A stretch of DNA of 64,000 nt from Cokeromyces recurvatus (GCF_025118155.1 NW_026251400.1:1-64000); one strand, 5' to 3'; positions 1-13,995 are shown, counted from the stretch's first letter. Numbers and translations are program-made. The notes: a model not told the origin generated them from the letters alone.

Positions 1-3000
1 TTCTAACTTTAGTTTTCTGGGTCGAGCATGAAGCATAGCCTCAAATTTATCTCGCCAAATACGTAGTTTAGCTACATATTCTTCCAAATTCATTTTGGAA
101 GAAACAAAATCATGTACAAATGCAGCCTTCAGATGTCCTGGATACAGGCTATTAGCAAAACGAGCGATACTACTAATTGTTGTGTTTGTAAGTTGAAGCG
201 TATCGTCAGGATTTGTTAAACGTGAAAGCAATTGCTAACAAAAATACAAAAAAAAAAAAAAATACGGTAAATAAACACATATAAAAAATGGTATACATGG
301 CTAATATTTTGTATTATTAATTACTTACTCGAAGACCATCATTATAAAGGACCACAACTACACGGTACATATCTTCATCTGGTTGAGCCTTAAATTTAAT
401 TTGTATTTGATCAACCGTTGTTTCCATAGATAGTGCAAGTAAAGGATAGCCTGTCTTTAACATAGCCATAATTTCATCTAAAGGATGTGCAACACTATGC
501 AAAGTAGCAGATACAGGAGTCCCAGAAATGGATCTATTAGCATTACTATTTGCGGCAGCAGAAGTATCTGCTATCATAGGAGATGATGTTTTAGACTCAA
601 TAGATTTATTTCCAGGAACTGATTCAGGGTTAGTTTTGTTTACAGTAGAAGAGTCCGTAATTGAAACATCTGTATTAGAGTCATTTGTGTCAGGAACTTT
701 ATCTTTCTTTTCCAAATCGTTATCAGTTTTAATTTGAGCATCAAGAGCAGGCTCCGTAGTATCTTTACTTTCTTCAGTTTTTACCTCTTCCGATTTATTT
801 GGCTCATATTTGCTTTCAGATGGTTCATCAATATCCATAGTATTTTCTTTATTATCTTTATCAGATAAATCTTTAACAAGTGATTTTGAATTTTCGTCTT
901 TACTGTCTTCAGCTACCTTTTCATCTATTTCGGTGTCTTTTGTTGATGCAATAACAGGTTCAGATTTAGATATTTCTTTGTCCTCATCTTCTTTCACTTT
1001 CTCGTCGTTGCTTGTATTGGTAGCAGTATTATTATTATTATGATTAGTAGTAGCAGTAGCGGTATTAGATAAAGTTGAATTACTGGATATGTTTGCAGCA
1101 GGACTTTCTGTTTTGACTGCTGGATCCACAGATATATTTGAGATATTTGCCATATTTACACGTTTTAACATTTCTTCTTTAGCTGTACGAAGTTGGAAGT
1201 ATAAAGCCTACAAAAATTAAAAAGTCAAAAAAAAAAAAAGGGAAATAGTATTTTAAAGTAAAATAATATTTACCTGAGGGAATTGCTTAGCAATACGCAT
1301 TAAAATAGCTCGAGCATGTTTGGCTTCTCTTTGATGTAATCCCATTAAAAGTTGCGGAATAAACGTAATCCAATACCAAATGGGCCAATCTCCCTTATAT
1401 CCTTCGAACGCACGAGATACAGTACCGTTTTCATCATCCAAACTAAGTAACCAAAGTACTCGCAAAAGGTATTTTCTTGCCTTTGCGTTTTTATATATAC
1501 CAGCAGCTTGTAAGTAACAGCTAACGGCGTTATTAGCCCAGCTTAAATCGTTTGGGTTTTCTTTAAATCTTTTGTCGTTGTACTTGCCCCATTCGGCCCA
1601 AGCACCAGGTAAAGATAGATCCATTTGAACTGCATTAACAAATGCTTCATTAGCTTCATTATAATGTCTAAGCTTAGAAAGGAATTGGCCTTTCATGCCA
1701 AAAAATTCAGCCTTTTGTTGAACAGTAAAGAAGCTCAAGTTAGTATTATTGATGATGTCTAAACCAGCTGTCAATTGTGTATGATCGTCATAATAACATT
1801 TAATTTGTTCACGCATTTTAAAGAATACTTCATTTGTATCAATAGTTGGTAATGTATACAGTTTAGTTAAATTATTGATACATATGTCATTGAGATGGTG
1901 CTTTCTGGCAACATGTGCAAATCGATTGAGAATCCAACCTAATTCATGATAGCCTCGATACGCAAAAGCATTCCCACCTTGTAACGCTGCTTGAGATAAT
2001 TGAGGGGGTATCATGGGAATCAATTGCATGTAGGTACGATTAATAGTATTGAAGATATGCTGGCGCCAAGCAACAATATCACTCCACATATCTATGTCAT
2101 CCCAAGGGTTAGGCATACGTTCACGCCAAGAGCCTAAAACATTGCGTAGCTCAGTAGACCTTTGTTCGAAATTTTGAATATTTGTATTGACTAAATTAGC
2201 AAAAATTTGACTTGTTTCATGTAACTCAAGATATTGTTGAAAAATTTGTAATAGAGGCAAATGGCTCTGTGATACAATATGTGGTAAGTTATACCATTTT
2301 TTTAAGGATATCTGAATGCCTTCTTCGCAAACTTTATTGAACTCAGCAAGTCGATCATCTGTTAATTGAGATTTAATTAGAACTAAAAATGCTTCCATAG
2401 CCTTAAGTCGAGGTGTAGGTGTAGCAGAAACTTGTGAAATTGCTTGTTCTAAGACTTCACGTTCTATAGACCAGTTAGATAATCTCCATGCACAATCTAG
2501 CAAAAGGGTCGTATTATTATCATGTTTAGCAAGGTCAATAAGAATATCCCATTGTTGAAGTTTTTGTGAACATTTTGTCCAATGATCTTCCCACAGTAAA
2601 TACTCAGACTCAGAAAACGGCAAGACACCGCTACGAGCCTTAGTTTGTGCATTTTCATACATTGTTTGTGCCTGTGACCACATACCACTTTGTTCGTAAG
2701 AGACAGCTACATTTGTCTCTGTGTAGGTGCTACGACGTCGCCATAAACCATAAAACATATCCCTCTCTTCTAGCTCATCGTATAATTCACATAATGCATC
2801 TAAAGTACGTTCTTTACTATTGATGTCATCTTTTGATGATTCGTTGACACAACCCGTAGTTGTAAATTGTTGTAAAATTTCAATTGATGTATGCCATACA
2901 TTATATGTTTTACCAAGATATTTGACTAAATGTGGAGGTAGTTTAATTCCCGAACCTGTTTTGGCTATACCAGTTAACAATGCTTGGATAACGTTTGGAC

Positions 3001-6000
3001 GTAGTTCTACTTGCTTAATATGGTATTCTTTGGCAAGTAAATTGATAATGACCTTTATCATATCATGCTTTTCAGTTCCAGATAAAGCATTCCAGCATAT
3101 GGGAAATAAATCAATCCAAAGTTTGAATGACGTATCGTCATCCAGGTATTGTAAGTAGCGAGTAGTAGAGATAGCATTATTAATATCATATTCTTGCAAC
3201 GCCTTCAAAAAACTTTGATGCTGATTAATAATCTCATTGACTTCATTAGGCACATCCATTTCTGTTGGCTCTAATGCTTGATTCCCAATTGACTTAATTG
3301 ATTTTATTTTTAAAGTGTGAGGTGCTGATATTTGAGGATTAATTTTGACTGCACCAAAAAGCATATCGAGCGCTTGATGGATCCAAAAAGTATCAGCTAA
3401 TGATTCCCAATTTTGAATGCCCAAAATATAATTCAAACGTGTATATAAATTATGACTGATACTTCGATCAAATACACGCATGAACTGTGTACGAATATAA
3501 GGGTTTTTATTGCTTGTACCAAACAAGAAAGCTTGCTCTAATCGAACCGTCAATTCTGAACAAGCAAAAGAAGGATCACTATATATCTTAATGACTAGGT
3601 CCAAAAAGCTTTCAGTAAGTTGAGTATTATTTCTGCTTTCTATAGTCATCATTTTAACTAATAAGCCTGCCTTTTCTTTTATAGTAGGGAAGGTTTCTGT
3701 TCTATTTAATGTCCATTCCTTAACCATACTCATAATTGTCTGTAGTAATACTATATCTGGTGATTTTTCAATTAACTGTGTAAGACAAGTTAAAAAGTAG
3801 CGACGTTGATCACCAAGATAAGAAACTCTTTCCTTTAAGACTCCAAGACCAAGTATTAAGAGATTAACTATCGATTCCTGAGCAGTTGAAGATGCATGTG
3901 CTGATGTAATATACTCTTTAGTCAGTTTCTGAAGCATTTTAACCATAACAGGTACAAATGGATCTAATTGTTCAGGACGACCCGTACTAAAGGCTTGAAG
4001 TAATTTAAAAATACCAAATATGTTGTGCATACTTGTCATGCCATCAGCAATAGTGGACTCAACTAGCGAAACAAATCCAGAGACATCAGGATGCAATGTT
4101 TCTTCACCCTTTTCAGGATTAATTGTTGAATTGATTGCACGGAATATATGCGACAAAACAGGTTCAAGAGATGTGTGAATACGCATATTATCTGATTTAA
4201 TACTTGCCTCTAACAGTCGGAAAAGCTGATTCATATTCATAATAAACCATTCGTTAGGCTTATGAGAGATATCAATATTTAATATTTCTAAAGCATTACA
4301 CACGCTTGAGGCTAAAATATCATTCAATTCTTTAACTATTAATGTACGCTCTAAGTGGATAAATTTTATATTGACATCAGGCCAAACAGAGGGATCTAAG
4401 AACTGTCTAATAAGCTCTAGCGCACGTTGAACAAGTCTTTTCTGAATTATATCGGATGGATTATAAACGGTACAAGCCAGACGAACAAGATAACCAACTA
4501 TATTTTCACGCAAGGCAAGTGATGGCACGTAATCTTTACAAAGATTAGCAGTGGATGATGTAGATATTGCCAGAGCTTTATTATCTGTATTCTCAGACTT
4601 CAATTTTTTATTCGATGATTCAGCTAACGGCTCGGCAGTTCTTTTACCTGAAGGAGTAACACTAGTTGATGTTTCCTCCATATCTTTATTTGATTCATTT
4701 TTAAGACGTCTTCTCTCCCAACTTAATAATAATTCAGATAATTCCACACTAAGCAACTTATTTTCGGGAGTAGCGTTTTGAAGAAGACCAAGTTTTGGTA
4801 AAGCATTTACAATTTGAGGTAAGAAGTGTTCCTGGTATTCATAAAACATATCTGAATGACGCACCAAGAGCTGGTATACATTAACCATTTGAGCTATGCT
4901 ATGAGTGTCTTCTACAACAACTTTACGAGTTAAACGGATCCATGTTGGAATCTTTTCGTTACCCACTAAAGGTACACGTTTAGGCAGAACAGGTGTAATG
5001 ATATCCAACCCCTGTTTAACTAAAGGACGGGCCTCTGATGAATGAGCACGAAGAAGAGCAGCATAAATTTGAATAACAATTTTGCTGGGTGTTTCAAAGG
5101 CTGTAATAAAACGAGCAATTAGAACGTAAGCGGCTTGTTTGCAAGTAGCATCTTCAAGTCGCAAATAATGCCAGCCAAATTTGATAATTTCTTTACGCAA
5201 ATCAGTTACGTATTGAGGCGCATATTGAACAATCATTGCCGTCAGTTGTAAGAGTTCAATACGGAGAGAATCTTCAGCATACTGATCATCTTGATCTAAA
5301 TCTGTTCCGAGTTGTTTCCAAATCTTAAGGTCAAGTTGTTCTATAATCTTTGTATCAAAAATTTCAACACAACTTTCAGACGCTTGGAAGAGTGCGACTA
5401 AGAGAGCTGGATTAACGACATGACGAAGAATCATCATACGCCAATGAGATGTAACTGATGCATCATTATATTGCTGTAAAAATCGTTCTAAAATAAGCCG
5501 CTTTCTCTTTGCTGAATAACCTAAAGCAATATCACGCAAGAAAAACTCACGAAGGAAGGCAAGATCCATAACAGATTCGTGTGCAAAAAGAGTAGCGATT
5601 TCGTATATAACATCCATATCATCAGGGTTTACACGAAGATAAGATATAAAGATTTGTGCTAAATACATGGATTCATGTGTCATTTGAAGCCCTTGATCAT
5701 CATCCCTTTTCATTATTTCAAATCGTGAGGGGGAACGCCATAGTCTTAATAAGCTCTCCATTAATTCAGAACTGCGTAACCATTCTGAGTCGTAGGCGGC
5801 AATTTCATGAACAATTCGTATCCCTTGAAAATGCATAGCTGGATTATCAGTTACACCTAATGTTTTTTCAATCAATGTTGGAAGTGACTTAATTACTTCA
5901 TCGCGGAGTGGTCCAGCAGTCTCTACAGCAAGTATATCTATAAAAAGACGATTGTGACGAGGATGATCTAAATGTTCATAAAAATAGGCAATTGTTTCTG

Positions 6001-9000
6001 CAGGATATCTATTCAAATATTTAATCAAATTAGGACGGAAGGGACTAGAGATCGAACGACGAAGATGGCCCTCCATATCAATAACTGCTGACACTAGACC
6101 ATCCAAAAAAATATGTGCGGCAGCAGGTAATAAATGAAAGATGTTCAAGATGGCTACAATAATTTTGACCTCATGATTTTCGTAAAGGTTTTTCTCAGAG
6201 ACCTCGTGAAGCACTGCAGGATCTGCCCATTGTCGTAAGTGATCTAATAATTTGTTACCAATCTCCACTTTGAAATAATTGGTTAATAGTTCTAATAAAC
6301 GAGCAAGTCCTTCTAAACCTGCAACACTTAGTGTCTTGTAATTTGATAGTGTTGTTAAAATAGGTCGTAAACCCTGCTGTAATAATTCCTTTGGTAGCTT
6401 GTATTGTTGTGCTAACACCTGCTTCAAACCACGATGTGCAGCATCAACGACTTCTGGAGATTTAGAATAAAGTGATTTAAAGAAAACTTGAATGATACGA
6501 GTACAAGTACGTGACTGACGTTGGTTTGTAAAATCAGAACATGCCATTGCAGCCGATAAAAGCTTAATACATACAATACGAAGATTTATCAAAGAAGACG
6601 CGTTCTTGTATTGTGAGCTACGGCTTACTAATGCTTGATCTTCAGCATCAGCGATTGCTAGTGCTTCATGAAGTAAACGTATTAATTCATCATTAAATTC
6701 CAAGAAGGGTGGTCTTAAGGTCAGACAATAAGTAATAGCATCAATATGACCAATTTGCATGGCAAAAGGAAGTGCTCGAAGAGGCTTTGCAAAAATAGGT
6801 GCTAATAACCGTTCTCTTACAGGCGCTAGAAGCTCTGTCACCTCATTACCCGTTAGATCCGCCAAGAGTTGAAATGATGATTGTACTATTTCACGCACCG
6901 TTTTATTAGAGTTTGATAACTCTGCTAAAAGTAGTCCTATCAAAGTTTGGAATAACTGTTGGGCTTCAGGTGACTCATCACCTTCAATACCATTACATAC
7001 TTTAAGAACATGGGCTAAAGTTTGTGTAGCTTCAGCAGTATTGGCATTAGCCATCTCTGGTGAAGCATCTTTGAGGACAAATAATAAAGAACGAATGAAT
7101 TCAATTTCATGTTCGCGCATCCATTTTGTCCCCATATCCATTTGTGAACTAATAATAGAGATGCCTAAACAACCGCCGTGCTTAATGAACCATTCCTGTT
7201 TATAACAGCAAGCACTAAATTGTGAAGCAAAGACACGGAATATAGGTAATTGCCAGACAAATTCTTTACTGCCTAGTATTTTGACTGCAAAATTATAACA
7301 AAATAGAACCGATTCTTCCGCGCGTTTTCGAAGCTCGAGGTCCAAAGATGTGATAACTTTAACAATAGCATCTACTAAAATAGTAGTATTAAGACTAACG
7401 CTTGATAGCTTTTCATCCATCATGTCTGAAAGAGGTTTATTATCCGTTTCCTTAGCTTCAATTGCTTCGCCAATGTGCAACAAAATAAAATGACGACATA
7501 TATTTTCGAATAAGGATTGAGCATCATCCGCAATTTCAGGTAATATAGTGGCTTTCATGATAGTGACAAGCATAGTGCATAATGCCTCTTCTTGAGCAAC
7601 ACGCTTTGCTTGATATTTGGTATATCCATTACCAACAAACCGCTCAGGCTTTAATCCATGTTTCTTTAAAGTATTTCCAACGATTGTATTTTCTCCTTCA
7701 TGTTTGTCAGCTTCCTCCTCCTTGTCAGATGTTTCTATATCTTTTGATTCTTCTTCTTCTTCTTCTTGTTGTTGTTGTTTGACTTTATCTTTTGTCGTTA
7801 CCTTTTCTGTATTAGTTGTTTGTAAAAGGTGCCGTTTTACACGTTGATATAATGATTGAGCTAGATTCGTTGGTCCTTCATCTAAATCAAGCATCAAAAT
7901 GATATTTGCCTTGAGAAATTCATATGCATGCTTTTTATAGAAAATATCAGCATCATGCTTCTCTAATGTTTTACAAGCAATTTCAAGACATTTATCCAAT
8001 GAAAGAGCCTGCGGGGTGCTATTGGGATCAAAAACGATCTCAACAGAGATACCGCTCTCTATGCATGTGTTGTAGTTTAACTCGGGAGGATTAATAAATA
8101 TACGTCTGTTTTTACCACCTAATTTCCCTAAAATTCTCATAGCAATATGAGAATGTTGCTGATTATAGGGCAAGGGTTTTACATGTTTCCATAGAGCATT
8201 CATTAATTCTTGCATAACTGGAGCCATGATCTGATTTAAAAATTCTGGATTTAAATTGTCATGACAAAGCTCCAAGGTTCGTAAACCTTGTGTTACCAGC
8301 TCATTATCTGCTTGAAGTGCAATCACCAATGGCCTCATTAAATAAGGTAAGAATGGTAATAAAGCGCTTAAGCGAACAGGTACTGCTAAACATAACTCCA
8401 CAAATAAGTTGCGCATATCAGTACGATGTGCCAAGACCAAAAGTGAATTCAAGTTTTCGAGTAAAACTTGAAGTAGAGGATGAATCTCTTTATAAAGCAG
8501 CTCAAACCGACCACCGCCAATACTTTTAAATAATGCTCGTAGTAGCAGGAAATAATTAGCAGGCTCCTTTGCTTTAGATGAAAGCTTAAAACAAGATGTG
8601 ACAAGGTTAGCTAGATAGGGTTGAAGGATCTGCTCATTAGCATCTGGGAAAAGATTAATCGCCATGAAAGCTAAGCGAAACAAATGGAGCATCAAAGCCG
8701 AATAATGCACATCCTCACCACCTAAATGATCAAGTCGATCAATCAAAAAACGAAGTAAAATCGAGGTAAAACCATGTGAGGAAATCTCGTTCATCAAGAA
8801 ATTTTGAACAATATGGACTAAATCTGTGTTGATCAGCATACGGTCAAAGAAAAATTCCATCTGTGAAGCAAAGATTTCTTGAAAAACTGCAGGATCAAGC
8901 AGTGTATAAACAATACTAAGGGTATCCATAATCTCTTCTTCAGTTGAAAGTTTAGTGCCAATCTTTAATGATAGCTCATTTGCTCCAATAGAATTTTCTT

Positions 9001-10806
9001 CGGTACTTTCTTTATTTTTTGATAGTGAATAATAATGATCAATATTATAATATTCAAAACACTTGAGACTTTCTCTAAATAATCGTATAAATATATAGAC
9101 ATCGTTTTCTGAAAAGCCTCGAGCAAATTGTGCATAATACTGAGGATTTATTTCATTTGTAGGTGGCGAATTAGAATGCCTTAAGCCAATAAATAATGGC
9201 TTCAATCCGATAGTGAGATTTTTAAAAAGAAATCTTCCGTCTTTAATACCATCCTGCTGAGGATCAAGTAAATAGGAAGCAGTATGAATGGAGCGTGCAC
9301 TATCAAAATCAAACTCATCATCTATTGTCTCTATCGATATCGATGTGTCTCTTTTAGCATCGTCTGCTGATTTTGTCTCTGTCATAGGCTTTACTTCTGA
9401 CTTTTGATTCTTTTTGTTATGCTGGTTCAAACATGATTTAAATTGCATATTAAGAGTAGCAAATTTATGAGCAAATGCATCCAAGATACGCATTAGTAAG
9501 CCACGTCCTTCTGCTCGATTGGGGATTTTAATAATACAATCAATCAAATTAAGTAAGAGTTTCCCACACATTGTTTGAATACTTGGAGCAAGTGTCGGAT
9601 CATGAAGATTACGTGTATACATATAGACTGTTCTACGAAGTTGACTTGGTGAAAGCTCAGATCGAATATGATGAACTAGATCTGCAAGCATACTATAAGC
9701 TAAAGGCCTACAAACCATAAAATGAATACTATGATTAGCTAAATGAACGTATGCATATTACCTTAACGTATCATAAGACGTTACACCTGTTCCAATAAGC
9801 ACTTTCTCATTTAACAGCAGATCAATCTTTGATACAAAAGACGTTCTAAAATCAGTAGAAAGAATATGCCGTGTGGCAACTAATAATTCCTTTCTAGTGG
9901 CCGAAGATTCGGGAGGGCACTCGCGTAAGAGTCTCAAAACAAACTCAGGGATTTGATTTTGAAATGGCCGTAAAAATGCGGTATAACTTCTCAAGATATA
10001 GGCTAAAAATGACATTGTCTTTACTTGGGCAACAATAAAGTCGTTGTATACAGATCGGTTTTTAATTTCTGAACTAACACCAACAAAAACTTCGCCACGA
10101 GCCTGCGCAGCACTTGCAGCTTCTGCTTGAGGTTTTGCCTGAAGGCTCAATATCTAATAATCTAGAAAGTTAGTTATTTTTTTATCAGGTAAAAAAAAAA
10201 AAAAAAATCAATTTGATGTACCTGAAAAATCAAGGGTACAAATTTAATAATATTTTCAGTTGCATATCGACGATGTGTCTGAAAAAGTAAGACGGTAATA
10301 ATGGGGCATTCGGTTAATACTTTAAAACTAAACATACTTTTTTGTAACGGTTTAGGGGGCATTTCAGGTAATTCTGTTGCAGGTGGTGAATTCGGCCGAG
10401 GTGAATTTGATAATAATGGATTTATACCAGGCTATTAATAACAATAATAATAAAATTTAGCATAAAGACACATTAATTATAATTCTTTATTTACAGTAGC
10501 AGATCCAATTGGTGTAGATGGAGCGTCAAACATGTCTTTTACTGTTTGTTCCATATTTTTGAATATTTCTTGAACAATATCCAGAAATGGTTGAACCTGA
10601 TCTTCTAATAGTTCTCTATATGTCCGATGCAAATCGATAATAATTTTCACGCACACAACAGCGTTGTCTTCATTTTCTACTTTTAAAAGGTGCATTAACA
10701 TTCTACACAAATCTGGTGCGTATCCTTTCAAAGCTTCTGTTTGTGGTAAACGGTGAATAATTTCCAAAATGATATTACGAAGTTTCTAAAATAACAGGTT
10801 AACATG

Positions 10807-10843
<37 letters not shown>

Positions 10844-11052
10844 TTGTTGTTGTTGTTGTTGTTGTTGTAAACGTACTTGCTCAGGGATATTACTTTGAAA
10901 GACAGGATTTCCATTTTGCAGAATGTCAATAAAGACGGGAATTAGAGTTGCTAAAAACCTTGGATACTCTAAAGTTTGAAATATTTCTACCTGATCTCTG
11001 AGTTCATTAGCAATCGTTACTTTTAGTCCAGGAGCTAGAAATGCCATATAAG

Positions 11053-11093
<41 letters not shown>

Positions 11094-11169
11094 TGTGTAT
11101 ATGGTTTACTATTTATTTACCTAAATTAGGATCACTAAGTCTATGCGCGTAGACTTGTAATGTTGTCAT
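1..11169 (-). CDS. TRA1: Tra1/TRRAP, SAGA and NuA4 activator-binding subunit (3' end outside window)
   Basis: Giant HEAT/FAT-repeat PIKK-family pseudokinase that recruits the SAGA and NuA4 histone acetyltransferases to activators. My model has eight exons in view: 11121-11169, 10877-11034, 10495-10785, 10222-10431, 9762-10153, 1274-9707, 329-1207 and 1-234. That is about 3,549 codons, and frame is kept across every junction. The start reads [11 protein letters not shown]. The helical repeat body and the FAT part (ALYFQLRTA, then [11 protein letters not shown]) match the family. The pseudokinase and FATC parts lie beyond the left edge. A low-complexity stretch of about 230 residues rich in Ser, Thr, Lys, Asp and Glu (about 500-1160) sits in the FAT-kinase linker. 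Intron 1 holds a TA microsatellite; intron 2 holds 35 Ts followed by TTG repeats. The family assignment is solid; the exact first exon is an inference. Confidence 0.93.
10808..10868. repeat. Poly-T run and TTG trinucleotide repeat in TRA1 intron 2
   Basis: Thirty-five consecutive Ts run directly into about nine TTG units. On the coding strand this is CAA repeats followed by an A run. Splicing GT at 10876 and AG at 10786-10787 removes it, so the polyglutamine reading is not part of the Tra1 protein. Confidence 0.85.
11047..11097. repeat. TA dinucleotide microsatellite in TRA1 intron 1
   Basis: Roughly 20 alternating TA units lie inside the first intron of TRA1, between exons 11121-11169 and 10877-11034. 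It is a simple repeat with no sign of function. Confidence 0.9.
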
Positions 11170-11692
11170 TATTATATTAGAGAAGAAAAGCTTAGTAAAT
11201 TATTAAAAAAAAAGGAGCTTTTGTTTAATAACCCTCTGGAGACGTGAAATGAAGCTTTTAAATAATAATAAAAAAAAAAATAGAGATAAGGTATCTTAAA
11301 TTCAAGAAGATTTATTGAAATGCAAAAAGGTTAATTACTATCAGGATATATGAAAAAGTTACAATCACGTGATGTGACCGCATAATTATAAAGATTAGTC
11401 ACATAGCCCAAAAATGGTAGTAAAAGAAAAGAGAGAAATAAATAGTTTATTAAGTTCAAGTGCAAAACAAGTAGTAATAATAGTATGTATACAAAATATG
11501 AATATGTATATGAAGTGCATAATATATATAATAAAAGAATTGTTTATAATATATATATATATATGTATATGGATATATATAAAGTGTATATAGCATATAA
11601 TAAATAGTTATAAATAGTCATATAAGTATAGCAATATAATTTAAAAAAAAAAAAGAAAAAAAGAAAACACGAATCTAATAAAATTAGAATGC
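11170..11692. other. Intergenic, TRA1 promoter side
   Basis: AT-rich DNA between the TRA1 start and the stop of the next minus-strand gene. It holds several TATATA tracts (about 11550-11600). I see no convincing ORF or RNA gene. Confidence 0.6.
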
Positions 11693-13156
11693 CTAAACAA
11701 CCTCATAGCGCTTATTTTTTCCCCATCCTAACATCATTTCAACTCCCAAGAACAAAATTTTCCAAATTTTAAACATACAAGATATAAAACCCATTGCGCT
11801 TTTTGCCTCGTCTTCTGAGTATGAATGAGCAAGATTTAAAGCCATCCATGTAGTATCAACTAGGCAAAAAGATATCTGCATTAAAGGTGATAGTTGATCT
11901 TCTATAGCGTTTTGTTGACTGTTTGGTAAGGTGCCATACGATGATCCAAGATTGTTTTGAACGCGTCTATCAATAATATCTGCTAGTGACTGATACGATG
12001 ATGAAGCGGAATGATGAGATGTCATTGTAGACTTTTCATCATCAAAATAATATGTTGTTGTATTTTGAAGAGGTTTTGAATAACTACAAGAGCTAGAGTC
12101 ACTACTAAGGTTACTATGATCACTACTACAATCACTATTGTTATCATTTGGATTTAATTGCTCATCATTCATTGTTAATAAAGTTGAATTATCCAGGGAA
12201 GTGGTAGCAGTATTACTGTATATTAACTTTGGAGTATTAGCAGCAATGTATTGCATCTCAGTAGATCGATACCTCTGAATAATATCAGCAGACATTATTT
12301 GTCTTTGTGATGCTTCTTGCTTTTGTATATCAAAAATTTCTTCTGTCTCTTCATCTTCTTCCTTTACTACTTGAAGTTGATTTTGAAATGAATTACTGGT
12401 ACGGTGCGCAATAGGCATAGTTTCAGTAGAATGATTCAAGATGGATTGATTCTGAACATCTTTTTGTTCATCTTCATCAGGATTCACAACATGAAGTGTA
12501 AGACCTGTTGAATTATAACGACCATGACTCATCCACATATTTTCATCTATAACATAAGATTGCATTCTTTTATCATCATCTTCATCATCAAGCGTCATGA
12601 ATTCTGAAGCATCCGGTGCAGAAGCAGCCATTACTAAGACACCTTCATCACCTATAATAAATGTATCATCATAATCATAATCCTCTTCATCATAATCATA
12701 GTTCATTGATTGCTGTGGTTCATGTGTTGCCATTTGATGAGGAGTATAAATAAAATCGCCTTCGGTTATCATAACTTTGGGTTGAATAATAGGGAATCTT
12801 AAAAGAATTTGTTGAGATTTACTAAATACGCAATGTATTAACCAATTTTCCAAAAAGCTGTAAGGAGGATTTTTTCGATAAGAAGGGCTGTTTTGACGGG
12901 AGATTTTATGACATGTTGTATAAAATGTCCTGTTTGCCAAATGAAAGGCTTCATCATCTTGCTGAGCTAAATCGAATGTTAAATAATCATCATTTGCTGT
13001 TTGTGGTATATCAAATGCTTCTTCTATATAGTTATATTGCCCTTGTTCAGTATTGCTAGTATGTTTTTCTTCTTCATCAGTATTTTCTTCATCAATTGTA
13101 TTTTCTTTCAAGTTTATAATTATAGGAAATTCAGCTTGTTGATCATTACTATTCAT
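11693..13156 (-). CDS. Unrecognised acidic protein, 487 aa
   Basis: A single uninterrupted reading frame of 487 codons in very AT-rich DNA, which argues that it is real. I do not recognise the family. The N-terminal 70 residues are Glu/Asp/Asn-rich. Residues about 75-130 form a more ordered block (FHLANRTFYTTCHKISRQ, then PPYSFLENWLIHCVF). An acidic patch with many Asp and Tyr follows at about 150-165, then a Ser/Asn-rich low-complexity middle. The last 70 residues are hydrophobic and helical-looking (about 415-480), with segments such as FISCMFKIWKILFLGVEMML that could be a tail anchor or amphipathic region. There is no signal peptide and no zinc-binding pattern. It could be a Mucoromycota-specific regulatory or membrane-associated protein; that is a guess from composition only. 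Confidence 0.6.
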   Translation of the reverse strand: MNSNDQQAEFPIIINLKENTIDEENTDEEEKHTSNTEQGQYNYIEEAFDIPQTANDDYLTFDLAQQDDEAFHLANRTFYTTCHKISRQNSPSYRKNPPYSFLENWLIHCVFSKSQQILLRFPIIQPKVMITEGDFIYTPHQMATHEPQQSMNYDYDEEDYDYDDTFIIGDEGVLVMAASAPDASEFMTLDDEDDDKRMQSYVIDENMWMSHGRYNSTGLTLHVVNPDEDEQKDVQNQSILNHSTETMPIAHRTSNSFQNQLQVVKEEDEETEEIFDIQKQEASQRQIMSADIIQRYRSTEMQYIAANTPKLIYSNTATTSLDNSTLLTMNDEQLNPNDNNSDCSSDHSNLSSDSSSCSYSKPLQNTTTYYFDDEKSTMTSHHSASSSYQSLADIIDRRVQNNLGSSYGTLPNSQQNAIEDQLSPLMQISFCLVDTTWMALNLAHSYSEDEAKSAMGFISCMFKIWKILFLGVEMMLGWGKNKRYEVV

Positions 13157-13311
13157 AGTTATATTTACAATAAATAAGATGTATAAAATAAGACTATAAA
13201 TATTTAATAAAAAAAATAGCTTGGTATTTATTTATTATACAAAAAAATATATGTAGACAATATATGTGGGTAAATAATTATATACGGTAAATGTTATATA
13301 GTAGAAGAGAG

Positions 13312-13342
<31 letters not shown>

Positions 13343-13371
13343 TCCCTCTACTTTATTGGGAAGAAATCTCT

Positions 13372-13411
<40 letters not shown>

Positions 13412-13879
13412 TGCAACGAGCCTTTTTGATGACATTTATATGAAGAACAAAGATGTTAAAACAAAGTGTATGCAAAAGGATGTACACTATAAAAATCTAT
13501 TCAATGTCCCTGAAAAAATACATGTCTCTATGAATATGTAAAGCGCCCTTTGAATTTTTTCAAACAGAATCTTGAAGCTTGTAACACAATGGATAAAATT
13601 GATACAGATTTATTAAACATAAAACTGGCTTATGGACAAGTTTATGGGTATAAATACAAAATTTTCCACAAGGGAAAGATCCGGTTTAAAATGAAGCTAT
13701 CATTGTACTTGATGAGGGAGTGTAGAAAAAACCTATCTTGACCAGTAATGTTGCTTAAGAGATTTTATGGCAGGAATACAATCACATTCCAACAGTTTTT
13801 GCAAACTAAGATACAATGGTTATCAATAATTACAGGTGTAACTTTCATTTCGAAGCGTGAATTACAGGTCTGTTTAATC
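13157..13879. other. Intergenic with A29 and T36 runs and possible decayed ORF
   Basis: It contains 29 As (13312-13340) and 36 Ts (13375-13410) just upstream of the 487-aa gene. Codons 13550-13740 (+) stay open for 63 residues (IDTDLLNIKLAYGQVYG and neighbours), and similar-looking sequence continues beyond the stop. This may be a decayed transposon-associated ORF, but I cannot name it. Confidence 0.35.
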
Positions 13880-13886
13880 TACAGTA

Positions 13887-13995
13887 CAGTGAAGCTGGGA
13901 AATATTGGTTAATTTAGAAATTTGAATGGTGATTATAAAAAAATAATTTGAGGCACACTAAAAAAATGATTGGCAGAAAACCAAAAAATGATTGG
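13887..13995 (+). repeat. Left terminal inverted repeat of the Fanzor element
   Basis: 109 bp starting CAGTGAAGCTGGGAAATATT. It is the reverse complement of 16914-17022 at 103 of 109 positions by my alignment, with no gaps. Confidence 0.93.

Noticed and set aside
7582..7847. Plus-strand ORFs inside TRA1
   Set aside because: Antisense shadows of a low-complexity Glu/Gln/Lys stretch of the Tra1 coding exon.
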